Source: Thermodesulfobacteriaceae bacterium
Lineage (GTDB): Bacteria > Desulfobacterota > Thermodesulfobacteria > Thermodesulfobacteriales > Thermodesulfobacteriaceae
Assembly (NCBI GenBank): GCA_015494725.1
Contig: WGAR01000079.1
Span: forward strand, 1 to 25,101
Length of the DNA stretch: 25,101 nt
Direction of reading: 5' to 3'
The notes beneath the pieces are model-generated. The model was given only the letters and a program-made list of their open reading frames with translations, made no database searches and had not been told where the DNA came from. A program made the position numbers and the translations under genes. This document shows, in pieces, positions 1 through 6,731 of this stretch. Each line of letters begins with the position of its first letter. Positions within the stretch are counted from its first letter, which is position 1.

Positions 1-1695
1 AGAGCCCGGGGGGAGGAGATCCTGGAGGGCCTTGCCCCCGGCGAGCCGGCCCTGGTCATCGTGGGGCGGCCCTACAATGCCTTTGACCCCGGGGCCAATC
101 TGGCCATTCACAATAAGATCCGGAGCCTGGGGGTGGTGGGGATACCCGTGGATATGTTGCCCCTGGATAAGGTGAAGACCCTGGATGGGCTGGAGGGGAT
201 GTACTGGCGTTACGGCCAGAGGATCCTCCTGGCGGCCCATTTCTGCCGGGAACATCCCCGCCTTTTCCCGGTCTTTATCACCAATTTTTCCTGTGGTCCG
301 GATTCTTTTATAGAACATTTCTTCGAGGAGCTCCTGGCCGGGAAACCCTATCTTCAGATCGAGATCGACGAACACAGCGCCGATGCCGGGGTGGTTACCC
401 GCATCGAGGCCTTTCTGGACAGTATCAAGGGGAAATTCCGTTCGGTCCCTCCGCCGCGGCGCCCCTCCAGGCCCCGTATTCGTCCCACCGACGGACGCAC
501 CCTGTACATCCCCTATATGGCGGATCATGCCCGGGTGCTGGCGGCGGCTTTCCGGGCCTGCGGGGTAAAGGCCGAGGTCCTTCCCGAACCCGACGACCAG
601 GCCCTCTTTTACGGACGCCGTTATACCAGCGGTAAGGAATGTTACCCCACCATTTTGACCACCGGAGACATGATTAAACTGATAAAGAGCCCGGACTTCG
701 ATCCCTCCCGGGTGGCTTTCTTCATGCCCTCCGGAGCCGGTCCCTGCCGATTCGGGCAGTACAATCGCCTGCATCGCAAGATCCTGGATGAACTGGGGTT
801 TCCGGAGGTCCCGATCTATTCCCCCCAGCAGGACGTGAAGCTTTACGAGGACCTGGGCATGGTGGGAGGAGACTTCACCCGCCTTACCTGGAAGGGGCTC
901 ATCTGCATGGATCTCCTGGACAAATTCCTGCGCGAGACCCGTCCCTATGAGGTGAATCCCGGGGAGACGGAGCGGGTTTACTGGGAAGCGGTGGAACGGC
1001 TGGAAAGGGCCATAGAATCGCGGGAGGATCTCCTGCCGGTTATGGCGGAGATTCGGGAAAAATTCGTGCGCATTCCGGTCAGGGACAAGGGACTCAAACC
1101 GGTGGTGGGGATCGTGGGCGAGATTTATGTGCGTTCCAACCGTTATGCCAACGAGGACATAGTCCGGGTTCTGGAGTCTCTGGGAGCCGAAGTATGGCTC
1201 CCCACCATCGCCGAGTGGTTCTATTACATCAACTACACCTCCAAACGCTGGGCCAAGCGGATGCGTCTCTGGCGAAACCTGATCAAGCTGGTGATTGAGA
1301 ACCGGGTGCAGCTGGAGGATGAGCACCGCTTCGTGAACCTGGTACGGGATCTCCTGCGCACCGCCGAGGAACCCACGGTGGAGGAGATCATCAGACTGGC
1401 CCGCGAGTACATGAGTGATGAATTCGAGGGGGAGGCCATCCTTTCCGTGGGCAAGGCCCTGGATTATCTCCGCCACGGGGTGAACGGTATCATCAACGTG
1501 ATTCCCTTTACCTGTATGCCCGGCACCGTGGTCTCCATGATGCTCAAGAGAGTGCGTGAGGAGCGGGGGTATGTGCCGGTGCTCACCGTGCCCTGCGACG
1601 GTCAGCGTTCCATGGGTACGCGCATGCGGATCGAGGCCTTCATGTACCAGGTAAGGGAGCACTTTGAGGAAAACCTTCTTCGCAGGAAACAATAA
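1..1695 (+). CDS. C-terminal part of acyl-CoA dehydratase activase-related protein (5' end outside window)
   Basis: The reading frame is open from base 1 to the TAA at 1693-1695, so only the last 564 codons are present. The GTG at base 61 lies inside the conserved stretch VGRPYN and is not a start. The visible part matches the C-terminal region of the large activase proteins linked to 2-hydroxyglutaryl/2-hydroxyacyl-CoA dehydratases (DUF2229-type). Recognisable segments are GRPYNAFDPGANL, FITNFSCGPDSF, GKECYPTILTTGDM, PSGAGPCRFGQYN, GEIYVRSNRYANED and, near the end, IPFTCMPGTVVS and VPCDGQRSMGTRMRIEAF. Cysteines in these segments could bind an iron-sulfur cluster. Family knowledge: the N-terminal BcrAD/BadFG ATPase domains hydrolyse ATP to drive a low-potential electron into a dehydratase; they would lie upstream of the window. 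The substrate cannot be read from this fragment, and many genomes carry such proteins without a known partner. Confidence 0.85.
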   Translation, partial: RARGEEILEGLAPGEPALVIVGRPYNAFDPGANLAIHNKIRSLGVVGIPVDMLPLDKVKTLDGLEGMYWRYGQRILLAAHFCREHPRLFPVFITNFSCGPDSFIEHFFEELLAGKPYLQIEIDEHSADAGVVTRIEAFLDSIKGKFRSVPPPRRPSRPRIRPTDGRTLYIPYMADHARVLAAAFRACGVKAEVLPEPDDQALFYGRRYTSGKECYPTILTTGDMIKLIKSPDFDPSRVAFFMPSGAGPCRFGQYNRLHRKILDELGFPEVPIYSPQQDVKLYEDLGMVGGDFTRLTWKGLICMDLLDKFLRETRPYEVNPGETERVYWEAVERLERAIESREDLLPVMAEIREKFVRIPVRDKGLKPVVGIVGEIYVRSNRYANEDIVRVLESLGAEVWLPTIAEWFYYINYTSKRWAKRMRLWRNLIKLVIENRVQLEDEHRFVNLVRDLLRTAEEPTVEEIIRLAREYMSDEFEGEAILSVGKALDYLRHGVNGIINVIPFTCMPGTVVSMMLKRVREERGYVPVLTVPCDGQRSMGTRMRIEAFMYQVREHFEENLLRRKQ

Positions 1696-1772
1696 AAGGA
1701 GCGAAACCACGGAATTGGAGTTTGGGGAGGGAAGATTTTTGGCTTTTCGGGAAAAATCGGTTTTGGTTTCGG

Positions 1773-1801
1773 TTGACTTTGTGCTTCTTTTTTGCTAAGG
1801 C
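1773..1801 (+). promoter_or_regulatory. Candidate promoter of the atp cluster
   Basis: The 118-base gap before atpZ is A+T-rich compared with its surroundings. TTGACT at 1773-1778 is a good -35 box. At 17 bases spacing the best -10 is TAAGGC (1796-1801), which is poor. A weak inverted repeat GATTTTT/AAAAATC at 1734-1740 and 1752-1758 might help end the upstream gene, but it lacks a clean T-run. The promoter is inferred mainly from position and the -35 box. Confidence 0.3.
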
Positions 1802-1813
1802 TAGAGGACGTGA

Positions 1814-2056
1814 ATGGGAAAAGGTGTATGGGATTACTTTTGGGAGCTGGTAGGCGAGGCCCTGGGCGTGGGGCTGGCCATGGTGGGTGCGGTATTGGCC
1901 GGGGCCCTTTCCGGCTGGCTGGTGGACGAGAAGATCTTCCACGGGAAGACTTCCCCCTGGTTCACCATTCTGGGTTTTGCCCTGGGAGCCGCCGGGGGGA
2001 TAAAGAATGTATTTTATTTTCAGAAACGCATGAATAAAGACAGGGAAGAAAAATGA
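1814..2056 (+). CDS. atpZ: AtpZ/AtpI-type small membrane protein of the F0F1 ATP synthase cluster
   Basis: An 80-residue protein with two hydrophobic helices (about residues 15-38 and 49-65) joined by a short polar loop, ending in a charged KRMNKDREEK tail. This is the size and layout of the AtpZ family (putative F0F1-ATPase subunit), which often opens atp operons; members are thought to help c-ring assembly or Mg2+/Ca2+ movement. The ATG at 1814 has AGAGGA at 1803-1808 in front of it. The stop overlaps the ATG of atpI (ATGA), so the two are translationally coupled. A second frame over the same bases is a shadow: it lacks the helix pattern and the ribosome site. Exact function is family inference. 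Confidence 0.75.
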   Translation: MGKGVWDYFWELVGEALGVGLAMVGAVLAGALSGWLVDEKIFHGKTSPWFTILGFALGAAGGIKNVFYFQKRMNKDREEK

Positions 2057-2466
2057 ATTTTTCCGCGCCTCCGGAAAAGGTGCTGCGCGATTTCGAGTTT
2101 CGAAACCTTTTGATGGGGCTATTTCTGGTGTTGATCTCTATTCCTCTTTTTCGGCAACCCAGGGCGGTCTTCAGTGTGCTCCTGGGGGTGGGGTTGAGTT
2201 TGCTGCTTTTCCAGTATCTCAAGCGGGATGGTCGGGAGATAGCTGCCCGGGCCCTGGCCGGGGTGCCACACGGTAAGATTCTGCGCTCCTTCCTGTTCAA
2301 GTATTATCTGCGTCTTCTGGCGGTGGGGCTTTTTCTGGGGATCCTCTTTTATTTCCGGTTGATCCATCCGGTGCCCCTTACGTTGGGGCTTTCGGTGGGG
2401 GTAATCCAGCTTTTCTGGACCCTTTTGGAACTGGGTATGAGAAAAATATTGGCTCAGGCCAGATAA
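2053..2466 (+). CDS. atpI: ATP synthase subunit I (AtpI-like)
   Basis: A 137-residue, very hydrophobic protein with four predicted membrane helices: LLMGLFLVLISIPLF, AVFSVLLGVGLSLLLF, YLRLLAVGLFLGILFYF and LTLGLSVGVIQLFWTLLEL. The segment between helices 2 and 3 is basic. Length, helix count and position directly before atpB fit ATP synthase protein I, a non-essential helper of c-ring assembly. Sequence conservation in this family is weak, so the call rests mostly on context. It starts within the stop of atpZ and is followed 12 bases later by atpB. Confidence 0.7.
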   Translation: MNFSAPPEKVLRDFEFRNLLMGLFLVLISIPLFRQPRAVFSVLLGVGLSLLLFQYLKRDGREIAARALAGVPHGKILRSFLFKYYLRLLAVGLFLGILFYFRLIHPVPLTLGLSVGVIQLFWTLLELGMRKILAQAR

Positions 2467-2478
2467 GGAGGGAGGCTT

Positions 2479-3258
2479 ATGGAAGAACCTATTTTCTTGT
2501 TGTGTTTGCTTTTACAGAAACTGGGGTTGCCTTCCGGAGAGGAGTTCTATTATCACGCCCATCCGGAGGGCAGTCTGGTGGGGGGTCTATTTCAGTTTAA
2601 GCTGGAGTATTTCCTGGCCCCGCATATGGTCTATGGGTACCTGGCCATGTTGCTTATCCTGGTCTTGGCCCTGCTCGGAGCCCGCCGGGGAGAGTTCATT
2701 CCCTCCGGGCTTCAGAATTTCTGGGAGCTGGTGATCGAGACCCTTTACAATTTCACCCGGGATAATCTGCCGGACCCCAAACATCTGAAGCGCGATGTCT
2801 TTCCGCTGGTGTTTCCTCTCATCGTGATGTTTGCCCTCTTTATCGGGGTCTCCAATTTTATGAGTCTTATTCCGGGGTTTGCCTGTCCCACGGCCAATAT
2901 AAACGTCACCCTGGGGCTCACTCTGATAACCATTGTTTATTATCATATTCTGGGTTTCTGGTTCCATGGTCTGGGATACATCAAACATTTTTTTGGGCCC
3001 ATTAAGTGGCTGGCTCCGCTGATGTTCTTTATCGAGGTTTTCAGTCACCTGGGGCGGATCATTTCTCTTTCCGTACGACTCTTTGCCAACATGTATTCCA
3101 AGGAGCTTCTGGTGGCCATCCTTCTCTTTCTGGCCGGAAAATATATGGCTCCTCTTCCCATCTTGCTTCTGGGAGTGATAGTGGCCTTTGTGCAGATGCT
3201 CATTTTTATAGCTCTTTCCATCGCTTACTTTGCCGGAGCGGTGGAGGAGGCCCATTAA
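2479..3258 (+). CDS. atpB: F0F1 ATP synthase subunit a
   Basis: A 259-residue integral membrane protein with the hallmarks of subunit a, the stator half-channel for ions. SVRLFANMYSKE carries the essential arginine (R200 here, equivalent to Arg210 of E. coli). The C-terminal helix FVQMLIFIALSIAYFAGAVEEAH carries the conserved glutamine. An upstream segment reads NFMSLIPGFACPTANINVTLGLTL, typical of the family. The start ATG follows a strong AAGGAGGGAGG at 2465-2475. It works with the c-ring encoded next. Subunit b, delta and all F1 subunits are absent here, which implies a second atp locus elsewhere in the genome. Confidence 0.95.
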   Translation: MEEPIFLLCLLLQKLGLPSGEEFYYHAHPEGSLVGGLFQFKLEYFLAPHMVYGYLAMLLILVLALLGARRGEFIPSGLQNFWELVIETLYNFTRDNLPDPKHLKRDVFPLVFPLIVMFALFIGVSNFMSLIPGFACPTANINVTLGLTLITIVYYHILGFWFHGLGYIKHFFGPIKWLAPLMFFIEVFSHLGRIISLSVRLFANMYSKELLVAILLFLAGKYMAPLPILLLGVIVAFVQMLIFIALSIAYFAGAVEEAH

Positions 3259-3300
3259 GGCTTGCAGGGGGATGCGGGCCATCCCTGTATCCCCGGGAAG

Positions 3301-3341
3301 GATATAAAAAATATTAAAAATCTGAAAGGAGGTTGGGGAGG
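3301..3341 (+). promoter_or_regulatory. A+T-rich translation initiation region of atpE
   Basis: The 83-base gap between atpB and atpE ends in a run of almost only A and T (3302-3320), then AAAGGAGG (3325-3332) and a second GGGGAGG (3335-3341) abutting the ATG at 3342. In E. coli an A/U-rich element before the atpE ribosome site boosts translation, giving the many c subunits per complex. The same role is inferred here from position and composition only. Confidence 0.45.
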
Positions 3342-3698
3342 ATGAAGAAGGTACTGAGTCTTACGGTGTTTTTCCTTCTGGTAGGAGCCAGTCTGGCTCT
3401 GGCGGCTGAGGGTGGAGCCGGTTCTCTGGGCTTCGGGTTCCTGGGGGCTGTGGTCCTGGGGGCCTGTCTGGGGGTAGGAGTGGCGGCCAGCGGATGCGGC
3501 GTGGGCATGGGACACGCTACCCGCGGAGCCTGTGAAGGTATCGCCCGTAATCCGGAACTGGCCGGAAAGCTTACCGTGACCATGATTCTGGGTCTGGCCT
3601 TCATCGAGGCCCTGACCCTCTATGCCCTGGTGCTTGGCTTCTATCTCATCTTCGCCAAGCTCGGAAGCTTCATGGCTCTGGCCGGTCTGGGCGGCTAA
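3342..3698 (+). CDS. atpE: F0F1 ATP synthase subunit c with N-terminal signal-like segment
   Basis: A 118-residue c subunit, longer than the usual 70-90 residues. Residues 1-22 (MKKVLSLTVFFLLVGASLAL) look like a cleavable signal peptide ending near ALA-A. The normal hairpin follows: a Gly-rich helix 1 (about 29-62), the polar loop RNPE (69-72) and helix 2 with ion-binding Glu89 in AFIEALTLY. The Na+-type ligand set is missing: the helix-1 glutamine position is Met56, and Ser and Thr after the Glu are Ala and Leu. A proton-driven ring is therefore inferred. The ATG at 3342 is preferred over a TTG at 3333 because it gives MKK and the right distance from AAGGAGG. A terminator follows directly. 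Confidence 0.93.
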   Translation: MKKVLSLTVFFLLVGASLALAAEGGAGSLGFGFLGAVVLGACLGVGVAASGCGVGMGHATRGACEGIARNPELAGKLTVTMILGLAFIEALTLYALVLGFYLIFAKLGSFMALAGLGG

Positions 3699-3721
3699 CG
3701 CAGGGGTACATTCCGATCCTT

Positions 3722-3758
3722 GAGGGCCGTGGGGGAAGTCCTTCACGGCCCTTTTCCT
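3722..3758 (+). terminator. Rho-independent terminator of the atp cluster
   Basis: AGGGCCGTG at 3723-3731 pairs perfectly with CACGGCCCT at 3744-3752 around a 12-base loop, followed by TTTTCCTTT. It lies 24 bases after the atpE stop and 18 bases before comM. Confidence 0.88.
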
Positions 3759-3776
3759 TTAAGTTAACCTTAAGAC

Positions 3777-5291
3777 ATGCCGGTTCGGGTATTTACCGCT
3801 GCCCTTTCCGGGGTGGAGGCCTTTCCGGTAGAGGTGGAGGTGGATCTGGCCTTCGGGCTGCCGGGGACCACCATCGTGGGGCTCCCGGATAGCACGGTGC
3901 GGGAAAGCCGGGAGAGGATCCGGGCGGCGATAAAAAATTCCGGTTACGAATATCCCGATCGACGCATTACCATCAATCTTTCCCCTGCGGATGTCAAAAA
4001 AGAGGGATCCGGCTTCGATTTGCCCATGGCCGTGGGGCTGCTGTCCGCCACCGGGGTCCTTCCCCCGGAGGCCGTGGAAAGGCATCTTTTCCTGGGGGAG
4101 CTGGCCCTTGACGGTCGTTTGAAAGCCACCCGAGGTGTGCTTCCGGTGGCTCTGGCCGCGGGAAGATTCGGGTTCGAGACCCTGGTGGTCCCCCGCGAGA
4201 ACGGATCCGAAGCGGCCCTGGCTCCCGGGATTCGGGTTCTGGCCGCGGAACATCTGGCGCAGCTGGTGGAGTATTTCCATGGACGAGCGGAAATCCCCTC
4301 CGTATCTCCGCCTTCTCCGTCCACCCATTCCTATTCCGAGGATCTTTCGGATATAGTAGGGCAGGAGACCGCCCGTCGTGCCCTGGAAATAGCCGCAGCC
4401 GGAGGGCACAATCTGCTCCTGGTAGGCCCTCCCGGAGCCGGAAAGACCATGCTGGCCCGCAGGCTTCCCACCATCTTGCCGGAGATGAGCTGGGAGGAGG
4501 CCCTGGAGACCACGCGGATCTACAGTGTGGCCGGGCTTCTTCCCCCGGAACATCCCCTGGTTCTTTCGCGTCCCTTTCGCAGTCCCCACCATACCATCTC
4601 CGAGGTGGGGCTTATCGGTGGAGGGGCGCAGCTTCGCCCCGGAGAGATCTCTCTAGCCCACCACGGGGTGCTTTTTCTGGACGAGCTTCCGGAGTTCAAC
4701 CGTCGGGCTCTTGAGGCCCTGCGAGAGCCGCTGGAGGAGGGCCGGGTTACCATAACCCGGGCTACGGGTAGCGTTACCTTCCCGGCGCGTTTTCTCCTGG
4801 TGTGCGCCATGAATCCCTGTCGTTGCGGATATTACGGGGATCCCCGGCGACCCTGTCGATGCACCCCTCAGGAAATAAGACGCTACCGATCCCGACTTTC
4901 AGGGCCGCTCCTGGATCGTATCGATCTCCAGCTGGAGGTGCCGGCGGTGGATCACCGGGAACTTGCGGCCGAAAGGCGGGGGGAACCCTCGGAGGTGGTG
5001 CGCCGGCGGGTAATCCGGGCCCGTAAACGTCAGGAGGAACGTTACGGGGTCCCCGGGAAGACCAATGCCTGCCTCACCGTCCGGGAGGTCCAGGAATGGT
5101 GCCGTCCGGACCGGGAGGGACGTCAGCTGTTGGAAAAAGCCGGAGACAAACTGGGGCTCTCGGCCCGGGCCTATCACCGGATTCTCCGGGTGGCCCGCAC
5201 CATCGCCGACCTCGAGGAGGCGGAGAGTATTTCGGTACGCCATATCTCGGAGGCCATCCAGTATCGAAGTCTGGATCGGGCCCTGCCCTGA
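3777..5291 (+). CDS. comM: YifB/ComM family Mg-chelatase-like AAA+ ATPase
   Basis: A 504-residue protein of normal length for the family. Residues 1-170 form the N-terminal ChlI-like domain (FGLPGTTIVGLPDSTVRESRERIRAA; LSPADVKKEGSGFDLPMA). The AAA+ core has Walker A GPPGAGKT (about 217-224), Walker B LFLDELPEF (about 299-307) and the family signature NPCRCGYYGDP plus a further CRC near 345-362. A C-terminal helical domain (about 400-500) has LSARAYHRILRVARTIADLE. In Vibrio and Haemophilus ComM is a helicase that promotes branch migration in natural transformation; in many bacteria the role is less certain. The ATG at 3777 has no clear ribosome site. It heads a + strand run with the next two genes. 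The family call is firm; competence in this organism is not shown. Confidence 0.93.
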   Translation: MPVRVFTAALSGVEAFPVEVEVDLAFGLPGTTIVGLPDSTVRESRERIRAAIKNSGYEYPDRRITINLSPADVKKEGSGFDLPMAVGLLSATGVLPPEAVERHLFLGELALDGRLKATRGVLPVALAAGRFGFETLVVPRENGSEAALAPGIRVLAAEHLAQLVEYFHGRAEIPSVSPPSPSTHSYSEDLSDIVGQETARRALEIAAAGGHNLLLVGPPGAGKTMLARRLPTILPEMSWEEALETTRIYSVAGLLPPEHPLVLSRPFRSPHHTISEVGLIGGGAQLRPGEISLAHHGVLFLDELPEFNRRALEALREPLEEGRVTITRATGSVTFPARFLLVCAMNPCRCGYYGDPRRPCRCTPQEIRRYRSRLSGPLLDRIDLQLEVPAVDHRELAAERRGEPSEVVRRRVIRARKRQEERYGVPGKTNACLTVREVQEWCRPDREGRQLLEKAGDKLGLSARAYHRILRVARTIADLEEAESISVRHISEAIQYRSLDRALP

Positions 5292-5317
5292 GAAAGAGTT
5301 GGGGGTAAAATAATTTT

Positions 5318-5899
5318 ATGACCTTCACCGAAAGAGTTAAGGCCCGAAGCGAACCTTTTTTTCTTCCCCTGGTACGGCTATTGAGCCGTCTGCGGGTTCA
5401 TCCTTCTACGGTTTCCGTGGCGGGTTTTATCGGGGTGGTCCTTGCCGGGGTGATCCTGGCCCTGGGGCATCTGCGCCTGGGGGGGCTTTTGTTGGCCCTT
5501 TTCGGGCCTCTGGATGCCGTGGATGGTATGCTGGCCCGTAAGACCAATCAGGTTTCCACCTTCGGGGCCTTCCTGGATTCCACCCTGGACCGCTACGCGG
5601 AAATCGCTCTTTTCCTGGGACTCACTTACTATTTTCTCCGCCTCGGAAACCAGTGGGGGGTAATCCTCTGCCTCCTTACCCTTACCGGTTCCCTTATGGT
5701 CAGTTATACCCGGGCCCGGGCCGAAGGCCTTGGTCTTTCCTGTAAGGTGGGACTTTTTACCCGTTTCGAACGCCTGCTGGTTCTTACCGTGGGTCTGGTC
5801 TTCGGAGGACTGATCCCGATCCTGGCCCTCTTGAGTCTGCTTACCCATTTTACGGCCCTGCAACGTATTCTCCATGTGCGCCGACAGAGCCGGGGGTAA
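5318..5899 (+). CDS. CDP-alcohol phosphatidyltransferase, possibly inositol-phosphate type
   Basis: A 193-residue membrane enzyme with the complete CDP-alcohol phosphotransferase motif: D66, D69, G70, A73, R74, G83, D87, D91 in the exact D-x2-DG-x2-AR-x8-G-x3-D-x3-D spacing. The aspartates bind two metals and the CDP-linked lipid. About six hydrophobic helices surround it. The segment SYTRARAEGLG followed by GLFTRFERLLVL resembles the inositol-phosphate acceptor region of phosphatidylinositol-phosphate and archaetidylinositol-phosphate synthases (typically SYxKARAE...ERxER) more than glycerol-phosphate PgsA. Substrate assignment is inference; the family is certain. ATG at 5318, with GGGGG eleven bases before it. 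The last 26 bases overlap rsmI. Confidence 0.9.
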   Translation: MTFTERVKARSEPFFLPLVRLLSRLRVHPSTVSVAGFIGVVLAGVILALGHLRLGGLLLALFGPLDAVDGMLARKTNQVSTFGAFLDSTLDRYAEIALFLGLTYYFLRLGNQWGVILCLLTLTGSLMVSYTRARAEGLGLSCKVGLFTRFERLLVLTVGLVFGGLIPILALLSLLTHFTALQRILHVRRQSRG

Positions 5900-6731
5900 A
5901 GGACTCCTTTACGTGGTGGCCACCCCCATCGGGAATCTTCGCGATATTACCCTTCGAGCCCTGGAGGTCCTGAAAGAGGCGGATCTGATCCTCTGTGAGG
6001 ATACCCGCACTACCCGGAAACTCCTGACTTATTATCAGATCTCTGGAAAACGGCTGCGCAGTTTCTACAAGGACAACGAGGCTCAACGCGTGCCCGAAGT
6101 CCTGGAGGCCCTGAGACGGGGATGGAAGGTGGCCCTGGTTTCTGAGGCCGGGACTCCGGGTATCTCCGATCCCGGAGCCCTGCTGGTGCGAGAGGTCCGC
6201 AAGGCCGCCTTTGCCGTGGTTCCTGTGCCGGGCCCGTCGGCCCTTACCACCTTCCTTTCCGTTTCGGGACAGGATTTAAGCGGAGGTTTTATGTTCCTGG
6301 GCTTCCCCCCCGCCCGTAAAACCGAGCGAAAGAAACTCCTGCAGCAGCTCAGGGATTACCCCTATCCCATGGTGTTTTTCGTTCCTCCGCATCGTTTGAG
6401 GACCTTTCTCCGGGAGGCCCTGGAAATCCTGGGGGACCGTTCCGTGGTGCTCGGACATGAACTTACCAAGATGCACGAGGAAGTACGGAGCTTCTCCCTG
6501 AGAGAGGCCGCTGAATATTTCGAAACCACCGCGCCCAAGGGAGAATATATCCTTCTTTTGGAGGGGCGGAGCAACGAGCCGGACCTTTCCATGGCAGAGA
6601 TCCTTGCCGCGATCGAGGATCTTCGCCGGAAAGGGTATCCTCTCAAGGAGGCGGTAAAGGAGATGGCCCGACGTTATGGACTCTCCACCAAGGAACTTTA
6701 TGCCCTGGCCCTGCGCCGCAAGCGGGATTAA
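5874..6731 (+). CDS. rsmI: 16S rRNA (cytidine(1402)-2'-O)-methyltransferase
   Basis: A 285-residue protein that uses S-adenosylmethionine to methylate the ribose of C1402 in 16S rRNA. Family signatures run in order: LYVVATPIGNLRDITLRALEV (about 12-33), CEDTRTTRKLLTYY (41-54), SEAGTPGISDPGALLVRE (about 89-106), VPGPSALTTFLSVSG (about 118-132), FLGFPPARKTERKKLL and KMHEEV. The start at 5874 lies inside the preceding gene; no other in-frame start precedes the conserved LYVV segment, so the 26-base overlap is probably real. The stop TAA shares bases with the stop of convergent hypF. Confidence 0.95.
   Translation: MCADRAGGKGLLYVVATPIGNLRDITLRALEVLKEADLILCEDTRTTRKLLTYYQISGKRLRSFYKDNEAQRVPEVLEALRRGWKVALVSEAGTPGISDPGALLVREVRKAAFAVVPVPGPSALTTFLSVSGQDLSGGFMFLGFPPARKTERKKLLQQLRDYPYPMVFFVPPHRLRTFLREALEILGDRSVVLGHELTKMHEEVRSFSLREAAEYFETTAPKGEYILLLEGRSNEPDLSMAEILAAIEDLRRKGYPLKEAVKEMARRYGLSTKELYALALRRKRD

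Noticed and set aside
61..63. GTG as the start of the first protein
   Set aside because: The frame is open from base 1 and the GTG lies within a conserved internal segment, so the gene begins upstream of the window.
3255..3746. Long open frames antisense to atpE, comM, hypF and hdrA
   Set aside because: They mirror the codon pattern of G+C-rich genes, have no family motifs and overlap well-supported genes fully.
3759..3773. TTAAG/CTTAA repeat before comM as an operator
   Set aside because: Five-base arms of low complexity, overlapping the end of the atp terminator; chance is a sufficient explanation.
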